In this document: one piece after another, positions 45,443 to 54,720 of the stretch
Position numbering within the stretch: the stretch's first letter is position 1
How the letters are laid out: each line of letters begins with the position of its first letter
Assembly: GCF_016861655.1 (NCBI RefSeq)
Contig: NZ_BOLN01000010.1
Span: forward strand, 94,147-158,146
Origin: Levilactobacillus lanxiensis
Lineage (GTDB): Bacteria > Bacillota > Bacilli > Lactobacillales > Lactobacillaceae
Length of the DNA: 64,000 nucleotides
Direction: 5' to 3'
Program-made: the position numbers and the translations under genes
Notes under the pieces: generated by a model
The model's input: only the letters and a program-made list of their open reading frames with translations
The model's database searches: none
What the model was told of the DNA's origin: nothing

Positions 45443-46864
45443 TTGGAAAATAATGAAGCGCAAAGCGTACAAGCTCAGGCAATGCCAAAGCTGAAATTCA
45501 CAGAAAAGTTGGGTCAAGGGATTGGCTCGATGTCCGTCAACCTGATCTTTAACGTGGTCAGTACTTATCTGTTATTCTTCTATACCAACGTTTATGGGTT
45601 GAAGCCAGCAGATGCCGCGTTAATGTTCTTACTCGTTAGAATTATTGATGCGGTTGCCAGCCCAGTTTATGGTACTTGGGTCGACAAACGAACGACCAAA
45701 TTTGGTAAATATCGTGGGTACTTACTTTACTTAGCCATTCCTTATGCGGTCTTATCCGTCCTTTGTTTCTACTCAATTGGTGGCGCTTACACATTCAAAC
45801 TTGTTTACGCGTACACGACTTACGTTGGGTTATCCTTACTGAACACGTTCCTGTCACCATTAGGTGCGATGCCAGCTGCCATGACGCGGGACAACGATGA
45901 AATTGCCCAACTGAACGCTTACAGCATGTTCTGCTCAAACGTTGGTGGGATGTTGATCTCATTTGGGGTACCCTTCTTAGTTACTGGTTTCTCTGGCGCC
46001 TACACCGGCCAAGCTTCTCAAAAAGGTTGGTTCCTGACGATGGGTATCTTCGCCATCATGGGTCTGATTGGGTTACTCTTTGCTTTCACCATGATTCACG
46101 AACACTACCACATGTCTGCTCAAGCAACGGACGATGTTTCCTTTAAAGATATCTTTGTTCAAATGAAAGTCAACAAACCATTTGCTATTTTACTGGCCTA
46201 CCTCATCTTGGCCTTCATTTTCATGAGTATTGTTAACTCATCCGGTTCTTACTACGTCACTTACAACATGGGCCGTCCTGATTTACTGAAGTACTTTAAC
46301 TTGTTAGGGTCACTTCCTTCATTTATCTTAGTTCCATTATTCCCATGGTTTAAGCGTCACATGGGTCGTAAAGGTTTGATGCTCGGTTTCAGTGGCGTCT
46401 TAATGTTAGGTCTCTTGATCATGTACTTTGGTAACGCCCACAGCGTTGGCTTGGTTATGACTGGTAAATTATTAGCTTCCATCGGGATGATCGTTACCAC
46501 TGGTTACATGTGGGCCTTCGAAACCGAAGTTGTTAACTACGGTGACTGGAAGTTAGGCAAACGTGAAAACGCTATCATCAGTTCCGTTTGTTCCTTCGCC
46601 GTTGCCTTAGGTTTGGCTTTAGGTGGTGTGGTTCCTGGTTACTTCTTGAAGTTTATCGGCTTCAACGCTAGCTTGAAGATGCAAACCGCAAGTACCTTAC
46701 ACGGTATCTTGACCATGCAATCCTTATTGCCACTGATCTTCATCATCGCCGGGATGATTCTGTTTATCTTCTACCCAATCACCGACAGTAGCATGGACAA
46801 AATGAGTGCTGAAATTGATGCTCGTAACAAAAAGGCTGAACAAGAACAAGCAGCTGAAGACTAG
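45443..46864 (+). CDS. GPH-family glycoside:cation symporter
   Basis: A 473-residue 12-helix MFS/GPH transporter (MelB, XynT and XylP relatives) that probably imports xylo- or arabino-oligosaccharides. The N-terminal KLKFTEKLGQGIGSMSVNLIFNVVSTYLLFFYTNVYGL and DKRTTKFGKYRGYLLY loops are family signatures. TTG 45443 is chosen because GGGGGAA lies 8 nt upstream; the GTG at 45428 has no RBS. It follows abfA directly. Confidence 0.92.
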   Translation: MENNEAQSVQAQAMPKLKFTEKLGQGIGSMSVNLIFNVVSTYLLFFYTNVYGLKPADAALMFLLVRIIDAVASPVYGTWVDKRTTKFGKYRGYLLYLAIPYAVLSVLCFYSIGGAYTFKLVYAYTTYVGLSLLNTFLSPLGAMPAAMTRDNDEIAQLNAYSMFCSNVGGMLISFGVPFLVTGFSGAYTGQASQKGWFLTMGIFAIMGLIGLLFAFTMIHEHYHMSAQATDDVSFKDIFVQMKVNKPFAILLAYLILAFIFMSIVNSSGSYYVTYNMGRPDLLKYFNLLGSLPSFILVPLFPWFKRHMGRKGLMLGFSGVLMLGLLIMYFGNAHSVGLVMTGKLLASIGMIVTTGYMWAFETEVVNYGDWKLGKRENAIISSVCSFAVALGLALGGVVPGYFLKFIGFNASLKMQTASTLHGILTMQSLLPLIFIIAGMILFIFYPITDSSMDKMSAEIDARNKKAEQEQAAED

Positions 46865-46901
46865 TCTATCAATCCAGGAGAACTTACGAGGTGGTTAGCT
46901 T

Positions 46902-48710
46902 ATGAAAAATTATCAATTACTTTGTTATGAACGTGATCCGTGGAACGATGAGGGCTATGACGCCAAGTTATCTCATTCAATGCATTTAGGGATTTCCCAA
47001 AATGGGGCAGCCTTTAAAGAGTTGAATCACAATTATGGGGTGCTCTTCCCTAAGGGCATTGAAAAGGACGACGGCAGTATCGACGCGAAAACGTTGATTC
47101 AACCTTGCATCTTCCAAATCAATGACACCACATTTGGTATCTTTGCGATTCAAACGGGTTCCAAGGCTGAGAATGACTTAACCAGCAAAGGTGAACTCCT
47201 GTGCTTCACGACCGAAGATTTTGTCCACTATCAACAATTGTCGTCAATCAAGGTGGGCAACGACGTGATCTTAGAGGTCAGAGTCGATGGTCAGATGGCA
47301 CAGAAGGTCTTCTGGCGGGAAGTTTCCGGCAAGTGTTACGCCGCCAGCTTCTGGTTTAATGCAGACACCCAGGCATTTGAAATTAGTGGTAACGAACAAA
47401 GCGAAGTTGCCACGATTCCGAACCAGCCTAAGGTTGCTGCCGAAAATATTGATGGCTGCATTCCTCGCGGTGAGATTAGCATTAGTGATGCCATCGGTGA
47501 TTATCTACTGAATAAGTTAGATGAACCGTACAACACAGCTAATGAGCTCCCTAAGGAAGTCACAGTCGGTAGTCAGCAAGAATTAGAAGAGGTTAAGGCT
47601 GTCGCGAAGTATAGCGATGGGACCGAGACCAACAAACGCGTCGACTGGTACAGTCGCAACATTGATTTTACCAAGCCACAAAGCCTCACTATCAAGGGGC
47701 GGATTCACCAAGATCACTTTATCTTCCCAATGGCGTTAGACCGTGCGGACCCTTGCATTGGTCGCTGGCAGGACAAGTATTACTTCATTGCGACGAATGA
47801 TGCGGACCGGAACCACAGTTTGTACATCCGTGAAGCCGATTCGGTTCCTGAATTAGTAACGGCACAGGAAGTTAAAATCTTGGACAGTAACATGTACGAT
47901 ACGATTGGCAATCTGCTTTGGGCGCCGGAATTTCATATCATCGATGGTCAGCTGTTCGTGTTCCACTCAGCCACCATCGACCGGTTTGAAGACGTTCAAT
48001 CGTATGTCATGGCTTTAAAGCCCAATGGCAATCCCATGTTAGCTAGTGACTGGTGTGAACCCAAACGGGTAGTTAAGCCCAACGGTGACCCACTGATCAA
48101 GCAAGGGATTACGTTGGATATGACGGAATTTCAAATTGATGAGCACATTTACGTGACCTGGTCGCAGCGGCAGTTTGTGCCCAACGACTTAGGTGCTTGG
48201 CTCTACATTGCTGAAGTCGATGCCGCTCATCCTTGGCAAATGATTTCGGAACCCGTCGTGATTGCGAAACCTATCTATGGTTGGGAAAACAACCGTGCGC
48301 CAGTTAATGAAGGACCATTTGCGATTCAACGAAACGGTAAGGTGTACTTGACCTATTCTGGGGCGTTGATCGATGACAGCTACGTGGTTGGTCTGATGCA
48401 AATTGATCGGGAGTTATCCCCGTTAGACCCAGAGAATTGGCAGAAGAGTAATTACCCAATCCTGACATCCAACACGGTTGCCGGCGAATTTGGCCCCGGC
48501 CATAACGCTTACGTCATTGATGATGACGGTCATTACTGGAACAGCTACCATGCGCACCCAGGTAAAGAGGGGCCACGGAGTTCTGGTATTCGGCGCGTGC
48601 ACTTCGATGTTGATGGTGAGCCAGACCTGGGGATGACCGAGGACTTGGACCTCAAGCCACAACTGGTCAATGTTGCCTTACAGGTGAAGATTGACCCGAA
48701 GAAAGACTAA
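46902..48710 (+). CDS. Multidomain GH43 glycosidase with Ig-like insert
   Basis: A 602-residue cytoplasmic protein. Residues 1-175 form a degenerate beta-propeller-like N-terminal part (LSHSMHLGISQNGAAFKELNHNYGVLF). Residues 215-268 form a bacterial Ig-like (Big_4) domain (KEVTVGSQQELEEVKAVAKYSDGTETNKRVDWYS). Residues 272-600 are the GH43 catalytic propeller, with Asp283 (DRADPCIGRW), LLWAPEFH and VNEGPF. It is probably an arabinofuranosidase or beta-xylosidase for branched oligosaccharides. There is no signal peptide. It is in an operon with abfA. Confidence 0.85.
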   Translation: MKNYQLLCYERDPWNDEGYDAKLSHSMHLGISQNGAAFKELNHNYGVLFPKGIEKDDGSIDAKTLIQPCIFQINDTTFGIFAIQTGSKAENDLTSKGELLCFTTEDFVHYQQLSSIKVGNDVILEVRVDGQMAQKVFWREVSGKCYAASFWFNADTQAFEISGNEQSEVATIPNQPKVAAENIDGCIPRGEISISDAIGDYLLNKLDEPYNTANELPKEVTVGSQQELEEVKAVAKYSDGTETNKRVDWYSRNIDFTKPQSLTIKGRIHQDHFIFPMALDRADPCIGRWQDKYYFIATNDADRNHSLYIREADSVPELVTAQEVKILDSNMYDTIGNLLWAPEFHIIDGQLFVFHSATIDRFEDVQSYVMALKPNGNPMLASDWCEPKRVVKPNGDPLIKQGITLDMTEFQIDEHIYVTWSQRQFVPNDLGAWLYIAEVDAAHPWQMISEPVVIAKPIYGWENNRAPVNEGPFAIQRNGKVYLTYSGALIDDSYVVGLMQIDRELSPLDPENWQKSNYPILTSNTVAGEFGPGHNAYVIDDDGHYWNSYHAHPGKEGPRSSGIRRVHFDVDGEPDLGMTEDLDLKPQLVNVALQVKIDPKKD

Positions 48711-48745
48711 ATTGTTTAGAGAACCAAGAACAAGGGGTTGAGTGA

Positions 48746-49603
48746 ATGATTAGCAGTTACTTGTCATCGAATGACCATTACACCGGGATGTACTCGGTGA
48801 TACCAAACATTTCCTACTGCGAAGACGGCGGGGAAGCTAACCAAGTGTTGGATTTGATTGTGCCGTGGCGCCTGTCCTTAGAGGGCCCAACGGATCAAAC
48901 ATTTCCCGTGGTGGTCTTTGTTCAAGGAAGTGGCTGGCAAACCGGTGATAATGGCTTTGAAGTCATCCAATTAGCAAACCTGGCAAAACAGGGCTACGTG
49001 GTGGCGATGGTCAAACACCGCAATGCGTTTGAGGGCCATCCGTTCCCAGCATTTCTCCAGGACGTTAAATGTGCGATCCGGTTTTTGCGGGCACATGCCG
49101 CGCAGTATGCGATTGATGCGGATAAGGTTATTGGTCTGGGAACTTCTTCCGGGGGCAATGCGATGCAATTAGTTGGGTTGACCGCGGATGATCCGCGCTA
49201 CGAAACGGCTGATTACGCAGGATTTTCGGATAAGGTTGACGTGGTCGTTAGCTGTTTCGGCGTGTCAAATGTCGTTGCTTTGAAGAATCAAAAGGAATTT
49301 GTCGAAGTGACTCAGCACTTAGAAAACACCGCGTTTCCCAAGACGCTCGAACAAATGAGTCCCGTCTATCAAGTCCGGCCCGACCAAAGTTACCCGCCAT
49401 TCCTGTTAATGCACGGGTCCAAGGATACCTTGGTCCCGTATCAGCAGATGCCGGAAATGGCCGAGTGCCTCGACCGCAACGGCTATGAAGTAGAAGCCGT
49501 CACGGTATCGGGTGCCGACCACGAGAGTAACTTTTGGAGCGCGGCTGTTTGGGACAAGATTGCCAGATTTATCACGAAGCATCTGCCAACCGACAGTCAG
49601 TAG
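48746..49603 (+). CDS. Alpha/beta-hydrolase carbohydrate esterase (BD-FAE-like)
   Basis: A 285-residue serine esterase. The oxyanion region is VFVQGSGWQTGDNG, the nucleophile elbow GLGTSSGGN, the acid in LLMHGSKDTLVPYQQM and the catalytic His in GADHESNFW. It resembles bifunctional feruloyl and acetyl-xylan esterases, which fits its place between GH43 genes. It is cytoplasmic. RBS AAGGGG lies upstream. Confidence 0.85.
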   Translation: MISSYLSSNDHYTGMYSVIPNISYCEDGGEANQVLDLIVPWRLSLEGPTDQTFPVVVFVQGSGWQTGDNGFEVIQLANLAKQGYVVAMVKHRNAFEGHPFPAFLQDVKCAIRFLRAHAAQYAIDADKVIGLGTSSGGNAMQLVGLTADDPRYETADYAGFSDKVDVVVSCFGVSNVVALKNQKEFVEVTQHLENTAFPKTLEQMSPVYQVRPDQSYPPFLLMHGSKDTLVPYQQMPEMAECLDRNGYEVEAVTVSGADHESNFWSAAVWDKIARFITKHLPTDSQ

Positions 49604-49619
49604 CGGGAGGAGATAGGCA

Positions 49620-50405
49620 ATGATTAAACAGTTATCAACGGAAATCAACGGGTTGACCTTGCGCGGAACGGCGCACATCCCTGACGGTGCGACGGGTCAA
49701 CAGCCAACCGTCCTGATGTTTCACGGATTCAGCTCGAATCGTGACGAAGCATTTAATTCCTTCGTCTACATGAGTCGCTTGCTCAACAAAAATGGTATCG
49801 CGGCGGTTGCGTTTGACTACGGTTACCATGGTGAGAGTGACGGGGACTTCATCGACTTTACCTTCAGTCAGGAACTCCAGGAAAGTCGTGCACTGGTTGC
49901 TTTTGTTCAGACACTGGATTTCGTTGATACCCAGCGCTTGTCATTACTTGGCATGAGTTTAGGCAGTGTGGCCGCTAGTATGACAGCGGGGCAGCTACCA
50001 AACGATATCAAGTCACTGTGCATGTGGTCACCAGCGGCAGTCTTTGTTGATGAGATTGCGAACAAACACGTGTTGCAGGGCAAGTCGACGGATACGGTTT
50101 CCCAGACGGGTTATCTGGACTTCAATAGCTTAAAACTAGGCCCAGCTTTCTTTGCGGATTTGCAAAACATTCGAATCTACGAAGAGGCCGCCAAGTATAA
50201 GGGGCCAGTGACCATCATTCATGGGGATGCGGATAACATTGCACCGCTCAGCTACTCAGAGAAATATCAAAGCGTTTATCAACAGCCAACAAATCTGGTT
50301 GTTGTGCCAGGCGCCAGTCATGCTTGGAACTCAGTTGCTGTGAAAGAAACGTTGCTTAAAGAAACTCTCGGGTTCTTCAAGGAGACGTTGTTAGGCCAGA
50401 AATAG
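49620..50405 (+). CDS. Alpha/beta-hydrolase, cinnamoyl (feruloyl) esterase-like
   Basis: A 261-residue serine hydrolase. The oxyanion motif is HGFSSNRDEAFNSF, the nucleophile elbow GMSLGS, the acid IHGDADNIAPL and the His PGASHAW. An inserted lid (about 140-185) matches lactobacillar cinnamoyl esterases that release ferulate from arabinoxylan. It starts 16 bp after the previous esterase and ends the operon with a terminator. Confidence 0.82.
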   Translation: MIKQLSTEINGLTLRGTAHIPDGATGQQPTVLMFHGFSSNRDEAFNSFVYMSRLLNKNGIAAVAFDYGYHGESDGDFIDFTFSQELQESRALVAFVQTLDFVDTQRLSLLGMSLGSVAASMTAGQLPNDIKSLCMWSPAAVFVDEIANKHVLQGKSTDTVSQTGYLDFNSLKLGPAFFADLQNIRIYEEAAKYKGPVTIIHGDADNIAPLSYSEKYQSVYQQPTNLVVVPGASHAWNSVAVKETLLKETLGFFKETLLGQK

Positions 50406-50442
50406 CCGTCACGGCGATTCCAAAATGACGACGAAAGATGGG

Positions 50443-50484
50443 GATTCAGGTCTGGCGAGCTTGCCAGGTTTGAATCCTCATTTA
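50443..50484 (+). terminator. Terminator after the abfA operon
   Basis: GGATTCAGGTCTGGC (50443) pairs with GCCAGGTTTGAATCC (50464-50478), followed by TCATTTATT, a weak T tract. Confidence 0.75.
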
Positions 50485-50555
50485 TTCGTTATTTACGGCC
50501 GAACGAAAGGCCCTGCTAAATTAAATTTCAGTTTACACGAAAGGATAAATTTCTT

Positions 50556-52178
50556 ATGAAAATTCAAAATCCTGTGTTACCTGGTTTTAATGCCGATCCC
50601 AGCATGATTCGGGTGGGCGACACCTATTATATTGCGAACTCAACCTTCGAATGGTTCCCTGGGGTACGGCTACATGAATCCAAGGACCTGGTTCACTGGA
50701 ACTTGTTGCCATCACCCCTGTCCACGAAGACCTTGCTCGACATGACGGGTAATCCGTCTTCCGGGGGGATTTGGGCACCAGACTTGACCTATGCCGATGG
50801 AAAATTCTGGCTGATCTACACCGACGTTAAAATTACCGATGGGCCATTCAAGGATATGATCAACTACCTGACCACGGCGACCGACATTCACGGGCCATGG
50901 ACGGATCCCATCAAGATCAACGGGGTTGGTTTCGATGCCTCCCTGTTCCACGATGAGAACGGTCGTAAGTACCTGGTTCAACAAACCTGGGATCACCGTG
51001 AATATAAGCAACCCTTTAACGGGATTACGTTGACTGAGTTCGACCTGGATACGATGCAACTGAAGCCGGAAACGGCCCGCAACATTTACAACGGTGATGA
51101 TGTTAAGTTAGTTGAAGGGCCACACCTGTATCAAATCAACGGCTACTACTACCTGTTTGCCGCTGAAGGGGGAACCGTCTTTACCCACCAGGAAATCGTA
51201 GCGCGCTCCAAGACGCTTGATGAATTATCCTTTGAAGGCGAACCTGACGGGCCATTCATTACAAACGTGGACACGCCTGACTTCTACCTGCAAAAACAAG
51301 GACATGGTGCCTTGGCTTCAACACCAGGTGGCGAATGGTACTACGCTTCGCTGGTAGCGCGTCCTTGGAACCACGCCAACGAATCCAGTCATGATCCTCG
51401 TGGTTGGAGCACGTTGGGCCGGGAAACGGCAATTCAAAAGGTTGAATGGGATGATGCTGGCTGGCCACGGGTTGTTGGCGGTCACGGTGGTCAAGTTGAA
51501 GTGGAAGCCCCTAAGGATGCCATTTTAACCGATGCGCCCAAGGATCACTCGCAACACGATGACTTTAGTAAATCCACGTTGGACCTCAACTGGAACACGC
51601 TGCGTCAGCCGTTTACCCCTAAGTTGGGAACGGTCGGCGATGGCAAGCTGAAGCTGGTGGGGCAACAGTCCTTATCTAGCACCTTCGACGTGTCCTTCGT
51701 GGCGCGGCGCTGGCAAGCCTTCAACTTCGATGCCGAAACGGAAGTTAGCTTTGACCCATTTAGCTACCAACAAATGGCTGGTCTGGCCAACTTCTACAAC
51801 GATAAACACTACTCCTGGATCTTCATCACCAACGATGAGAAGAAGGGCCGCGTGATTGAAGTCGCTCAAAACGACGACAATACCTACACGTCTTTCCTGA
51901 AGGACAACGCGATTCCCGTCCCAGCAGATGCAAAATCCGTTTGGTTCAGAGTCCAAGCCCGCAAGGAATCTTACACGTACCAATACTCCTTTGACGGCAA
52001 GACTTGGGAAACGGTGCCCGTCACGTTAGACGCTGCTATCCTGTCCGATGACTACGTCCTGCAAACGTCAGGTGGCTTCTTCACCGGCGCCTTTGTGGGG
52101 CTAGCGGCCGTTGATTATGCGGGGTACGAACAGGTGGCCACGTTTGACCACTTCGACTACCAAGAACTTCCTGACTAA
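50556..52178 (+). CDS. xynB: GH43 beta-xylosidase
   Basis: A 540-residue cytoplasmic GH43 enzyme (beta-xylosidase/arabinofuranosidase, subfamily 11/12 type). The catalytic triad is the base Asp14 (FNADPSM), the pKa modulator Asp127 (VGFDASLF) and the acid Glu187 (LVEGPHLY). Residues 1-315 are the five-bladed propeller and 335-540 the beta-sandwich (DFSKSTLDLNWNTLRQPF). It hydrolyses xylobiose and xylo-oligosaccharides to xylose. RBS AAAGGAT lies upstream. It has its own unit after the terminator at 50443. Confidence 0.93.
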   Translation: MKIQNPVLPGFNADPSMIRVGDTYYIANSTFEWFPGVRLHESKDLVHWNLLPSPLSTKTLLDMTGNPSSGGIWAPDLTYADGKFWLIYTDVKITDGPFKDMINYLTTATDIHGPWTDPIKINGVGFDASLFHDENGRKYLVQQTWDHREYKQPFNGITLTEFDLDTMQLKPETARNIYNGDDVKLVEGPHLYQINGYYYLFAAEGGTVFTHQEIVARSKTLDELSFEGEPDGPFITNVDTPDFYLQKQGHGALASTPGGEWYYASLVARPWNHANESSHDPRGWSTLGRETAIQKVEWDDAGWPRVVGGHGGQVEVEAPKDAILTDAPKDHSQHDDFSKSTLDLNWNTLRQPFTPKLGTVGDGKLKLVGQQSLSSTFDVSFVARRWQAFNFDAETEVSFDPFSYQQMAGLANFYNDKHYSWIFITNDEKKGRVIEVAQNDDNTYTSFLKDNAIPVPADAKSVWFRVQARKESYTYQYSFDGKTWETVPVTLDAAILSDDYVLQTSGGFFTGAFVGLAAVDYAGYEQVATFDHFDYQELPD

Positions 52179-52189
52179 GCAATTTTCTC

Positions 52190-52456
52190 AGGTGTTATAT
52201 GCGTGGGAGAGCCTGTCTGTCCGGTCATTAATCTAGGTTCACAATTTGTCCAATAGGTGACTGAATATGTCGTTAAGCAGATTAATTGGCGGAATTTAGT
52301 GGTGGGTGTATGATGGACCCGCTCAAGTGGTTTGTCACCGTTAGCTGGATTGAGGCCGGGAAACCGGTCAGCTGGGGTGGTACCCGCGTAGCAGATTAGA
52401 CTGTATGTGTGATAGGCGACACTTTTCGGTTCTTACCGGAGGGGTCGCCTATTTTT
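52190..52456 (+). promoter_or_regulatory. Orphan T-box-like leader and terminator
   Basis: The segment contains GAGAGCCTG near its start, CCGGGAAACCGG (a stem III-like hairpin) and GGGGTGGTACCCGCG (52372-52386), which matches the T-box core with one extra C. It ends with the terminator ATAGGCGAC...GTCGCCTAT plus T5 (52412-52456). T-boxes control amino-acid genes, yet the next gene is a xylosidase with its own cre promoter. This may be the remnant of a displaced gene. Confidence 0.5.
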
Positions 52457-52488
52457 ATGGGGAAATGGGTCAGAAACGTCAAGGTCAC

Positions 52489-52547
52489 AAATTGACTAAA
52501 AATAGGTATGAAGGAAGATAACGGCCTTTTGTGAAAGCGATTACAAT
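52489..52547 (+). promoter_or_regulatory. Promoter and cre site of the second xylosidase
   Basis: TTGACT (near 52494) and the cre site TGTGAAAGCGATTACAAT (52530-52547) lie about 55 bp before the start codon. The cre differs at one W position from the consensus. The segment is a diverged copy of 42640-42697. Confidence 0.75.
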
Positions 52548-52602
52548 ATAAGGTGTCTCAGGTTATTAGAAGTTTTAAAAATAAAGCTAGGTGGCGTAAA
52601 CA

Positions 52603-54153
52603 ATGGCAAATGTACAGTATGAAAATCCCATTTTACATGGATTTTATCCGGACCCTTCGATTTGTGCGGTGGGTAAGGACTTCTATCTAGTCAATTCCAC
52701 GTTCTCTTATTTCCCAGGGATTCCGGTGTTTCATAGTCGGGACTTAGTTCATTGGGAACAGATTGGGAATGCCTTGGATCGAGATTCGCAGGTGAGTCTA
52801 CGAGGAAATGATGATCACGAGGGTATCTATGCTCCCACGATTCGCTATAATCAAGGAACGTATTACATTATTGCAGACCATGAAACGACGAAGAATCGTG
52901 GTGGCATGTTTGTTGTCACAGCTAAAGACCCACGTGGGCCGTGGTCTGAACCACGCTTCATTGATGCTGCCGATGGGATTGATCCCAGTTTGTTCTTCTA
53001 TCAGGGCAAATGCTACTTCGCCGCGACGCATGACAATTCAGCCGGGCCAAAGTATCCTGGAGATAAAGAAATTTACGTTGCTGAATATGATTTGGAAACA
53101 GGGCAAATTGGAGATACGACCCCGGTTTGGCAAGGCGCCTTACGGAACGTTGTTTGGCCAGAAGGTCCGCACCTGTATCACCGGGGCGATCACTTCTACC
53201 TGCTGATAGCGGAGGCGGGGACGTCGCACCAACACGCGATGACGGTTGCCAGAAGTAAAAACATCTTCGGGCCTTACGAAGGGGACTTGGATAATCCCAT
53301 TCTCACGCATCGTTTCTTGGGCAAAGACTTCCCGGTTAAAAACGTTGGGCATGGCGACTTTGTTCAGGCTTATACGGGCGACTGGTACTTTGTGTGCCTC
53401 GGTAGCAGACAGTGTGAAGGCTATGTCAATCTGGGTCGAGAAACGTTCCTAGGTCGGGTCCAGTGGGAAGATGGCTGGCCGGTCTTGAATCCTGGTATCG
53501 GTCGTCTGGCAACGCACGGCGAACTGAATCTCCCTAGTCAGACGGTCCCACAGTTAGCGAATAAACTGACTTTTGAAACGGATAAAGCAGACTTACGGAC
53601 GCTATATCTGCGTAACCCTTACCGCGACCACTACGTTTTGGACCAGCAAAAACAGGTGTTGAAGGTAGTTTCTTCTCTGAAGTCGTTGGCAAGCATGGAC
53701 TCGCCAACATTCTTGGGGATTCGTCAAAGCACTATGACGGGGACCTTTGAAGTGGCCTTTGGCGAGGTCACAATTCCGAACAGTCAGGTGGGACTGGCGG
53801 TTTATCAGAGCCATACGCACTTTGTGACGTTTATGATCAGTGAAGCTGACGGGCAATTTGCGTTAACGGTAACGAAGCATCTGGATGATCAGGAGACGGT
53901 CGTTGAAACGGTCACCTGTCCAGAGATGCCGAAGAAACTAATTCTTAAGCAGCACGGGCAGAAGCTGTCATTTGGGTACTTTGACGAGGCCATCGGCAAT
54001 TATCGTTGGCTGGCTACCCAGATGGAAACGAGTTTCCTAAGCACCGAGGTCGCCGGTGGCTTTGTGGGCTGTGTTGATGGTGTTTATTGTTATGGGCCAG
54101 AGGGTCAAGGAACGGCTGAAATCCAGTCGATGACGACGAGTGATAGTTTTTAG
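52603..54153 (+). CDS. GH43 beta-xylosidase/arabinofuranosidase, second copy
   Basis: A 516-residue cytoplasmic GH43 enzyme, paralogous in layout to the one at 50556 but clearly diverged. The catalytic residues are Asp17 (FYPDPSI), Asp127 (DGIDPSLFF) and Glu187 (VWPEGPHLY), with a C-terminal beta-sandwich (about 330-510). The codon use is more AT-rich than the preceding xylosidase. It has its own cre-controlled promoter and is flanked by two similar terminators, so it looks like a separately inserted module. Confidence 0.9.
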   Translation: MANVQYENPILHGFYPDPSICAVGKDFYLVNSTFSYFPGIPVFHSRDLVHWEQIGNALDRDSQVSLRGNDDHEGIYAPTIRYNQGTYYIIADHETTKNRGGMFVVTAKDPRGPWSEPRFIDAADGIDPSLFFYQGKCYFAATHDNSAGPKYPGDKEIYVAEYDLETGQIGDTTPVWQGALRNVVWPEGPHLYHRGDHFYLLIAEAGTSHQHAMTVARSKNIFGPYEGDLDNPILTHRFLGKDFPVKNVGHGDFVQAYTGDWYFVCLGSRQCEGYVNLGRETFLGRVQWEDGWPVLNPGIGRLATHGELNLPSQTVPQLANKLTFETDKADLRTLYLRNPYRDHYVLDQQKQVLKVVSSLKSLASMDSPTFLGIRQSTMTGTFEVAFGEVTIPNSQVGLAVYQSHTHFVTFMISEADGQFALTVTKHLDDQETVVETVTCPEMPKKLILKQHGQKLSFGYFDEAIGNYRWLATQMETSFLSTEVAGGFVGCVDGVYCYGPEGQGTAEIQSMTTSDSF

Positions 54154-54162
54154 AAATCTCTA

Positions 54163-54207
54163 ATAGGCGACACTTTCCGGTCAATACCGGAAGGCTCGCC
54201 TATTTTT
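54163..54207 (+). terminator. Terminator of the second xylosidase gene
   Basis: ATAGGCGA (54163-54170)...TCGCCTAT (54196-54203) plus T5. The internal CCGG...CCGG part makes it a close relative of the terminator at 52412-52456. Confidence 0.9.
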
Positions 54208-54536
54208 CTGCATAAAAATAGACCCCAGCGAGGCGTGTCGTCGGGGCCTGGCAAATGCATGTGTTTCCTAATTCTTGACTGAAGGTACTGGATTGGTTTG
54301 ACTAGTTAGGGGTGCCAATGCAATCCATAGGTGGGTGCTGGTTGGTAACGCCCATCTACAGGCTTAATAGTAACTGAGCAAGTGGGGAAACACAATCAAA
54401 GTGCTTCACAATCGGATTACCGGGCGATTGGTTGAGTTGGCGGGCTATTAAGCCGGTGGGTACGAAAGCGAGACAGACTAGGCGGTGAATGGGGGTCACT
54501 CCTGTATTCTAAAGAAGTCGTCGATTTAGGTGATGA
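54208..54536. other. Intergenic region before the toxin locus
   Basis: A small AGACCCC...GGGGCCT hairpin (near 54220-54250) preceded by A5 could terminate minus-strand transcripts. No gene is seen. Confidence 0.4.
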
Positions 54537-54554
54537 TGGGAAGGAGTGAGTAAC

Positions 54555-54641
54555 TTGTTGAATGCTTTCTTATTTCCACTGGCGGTGGGATTACTTGTCG
54601 CTTGGTTTGCCGATTGGCTAAGTCGCAGACATCGGAAATAA
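54555..54641 (+). CDS. Type I toxin peptide, Fst/Ldr-like
   Basis: A 28-residue peptide that starts at TTG 54555 with AAGGAG 8 nt upstream. It consists of one membrane helix with a central Pro (AFLFPLAVGLLVAWFADWL) and a basic tail (SRRHRK). The Pro-x-x-VG-x-helix-x-x-WL-charged-tail pattern is that of Fst-family type I toxins (pAD1 par and its chromosomal relatives in lactobacilli), which damage the membrane when over-produced. The surrounding antisense architecture (direct repeats and bidirectional terminator) supports this. Confidence 0.75.
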   Translation: MLNAFLFPLAVGLLVAWFADWLSRRHRK

Positions 54642-54680
54642 TTTTTTCGATTTTTAGCTCGCCAGTTTTGTAGCTTAAAA

Positions 54681-54720
54681 CTAAAAAACACCTCAACGAC
54701 CACAATCGTTGGGGTGTTTG
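54681..54720. terminator. Bidirectional terminator shared by toxin mRNA and antitoxin RNA
   Basis: AACACCTCAACGA (54687-54699) and TCGTTGGGGTGTT (54706-54718) pair with one G-U, with A6 on the left and T3 on the right. Confidence 0.85.
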
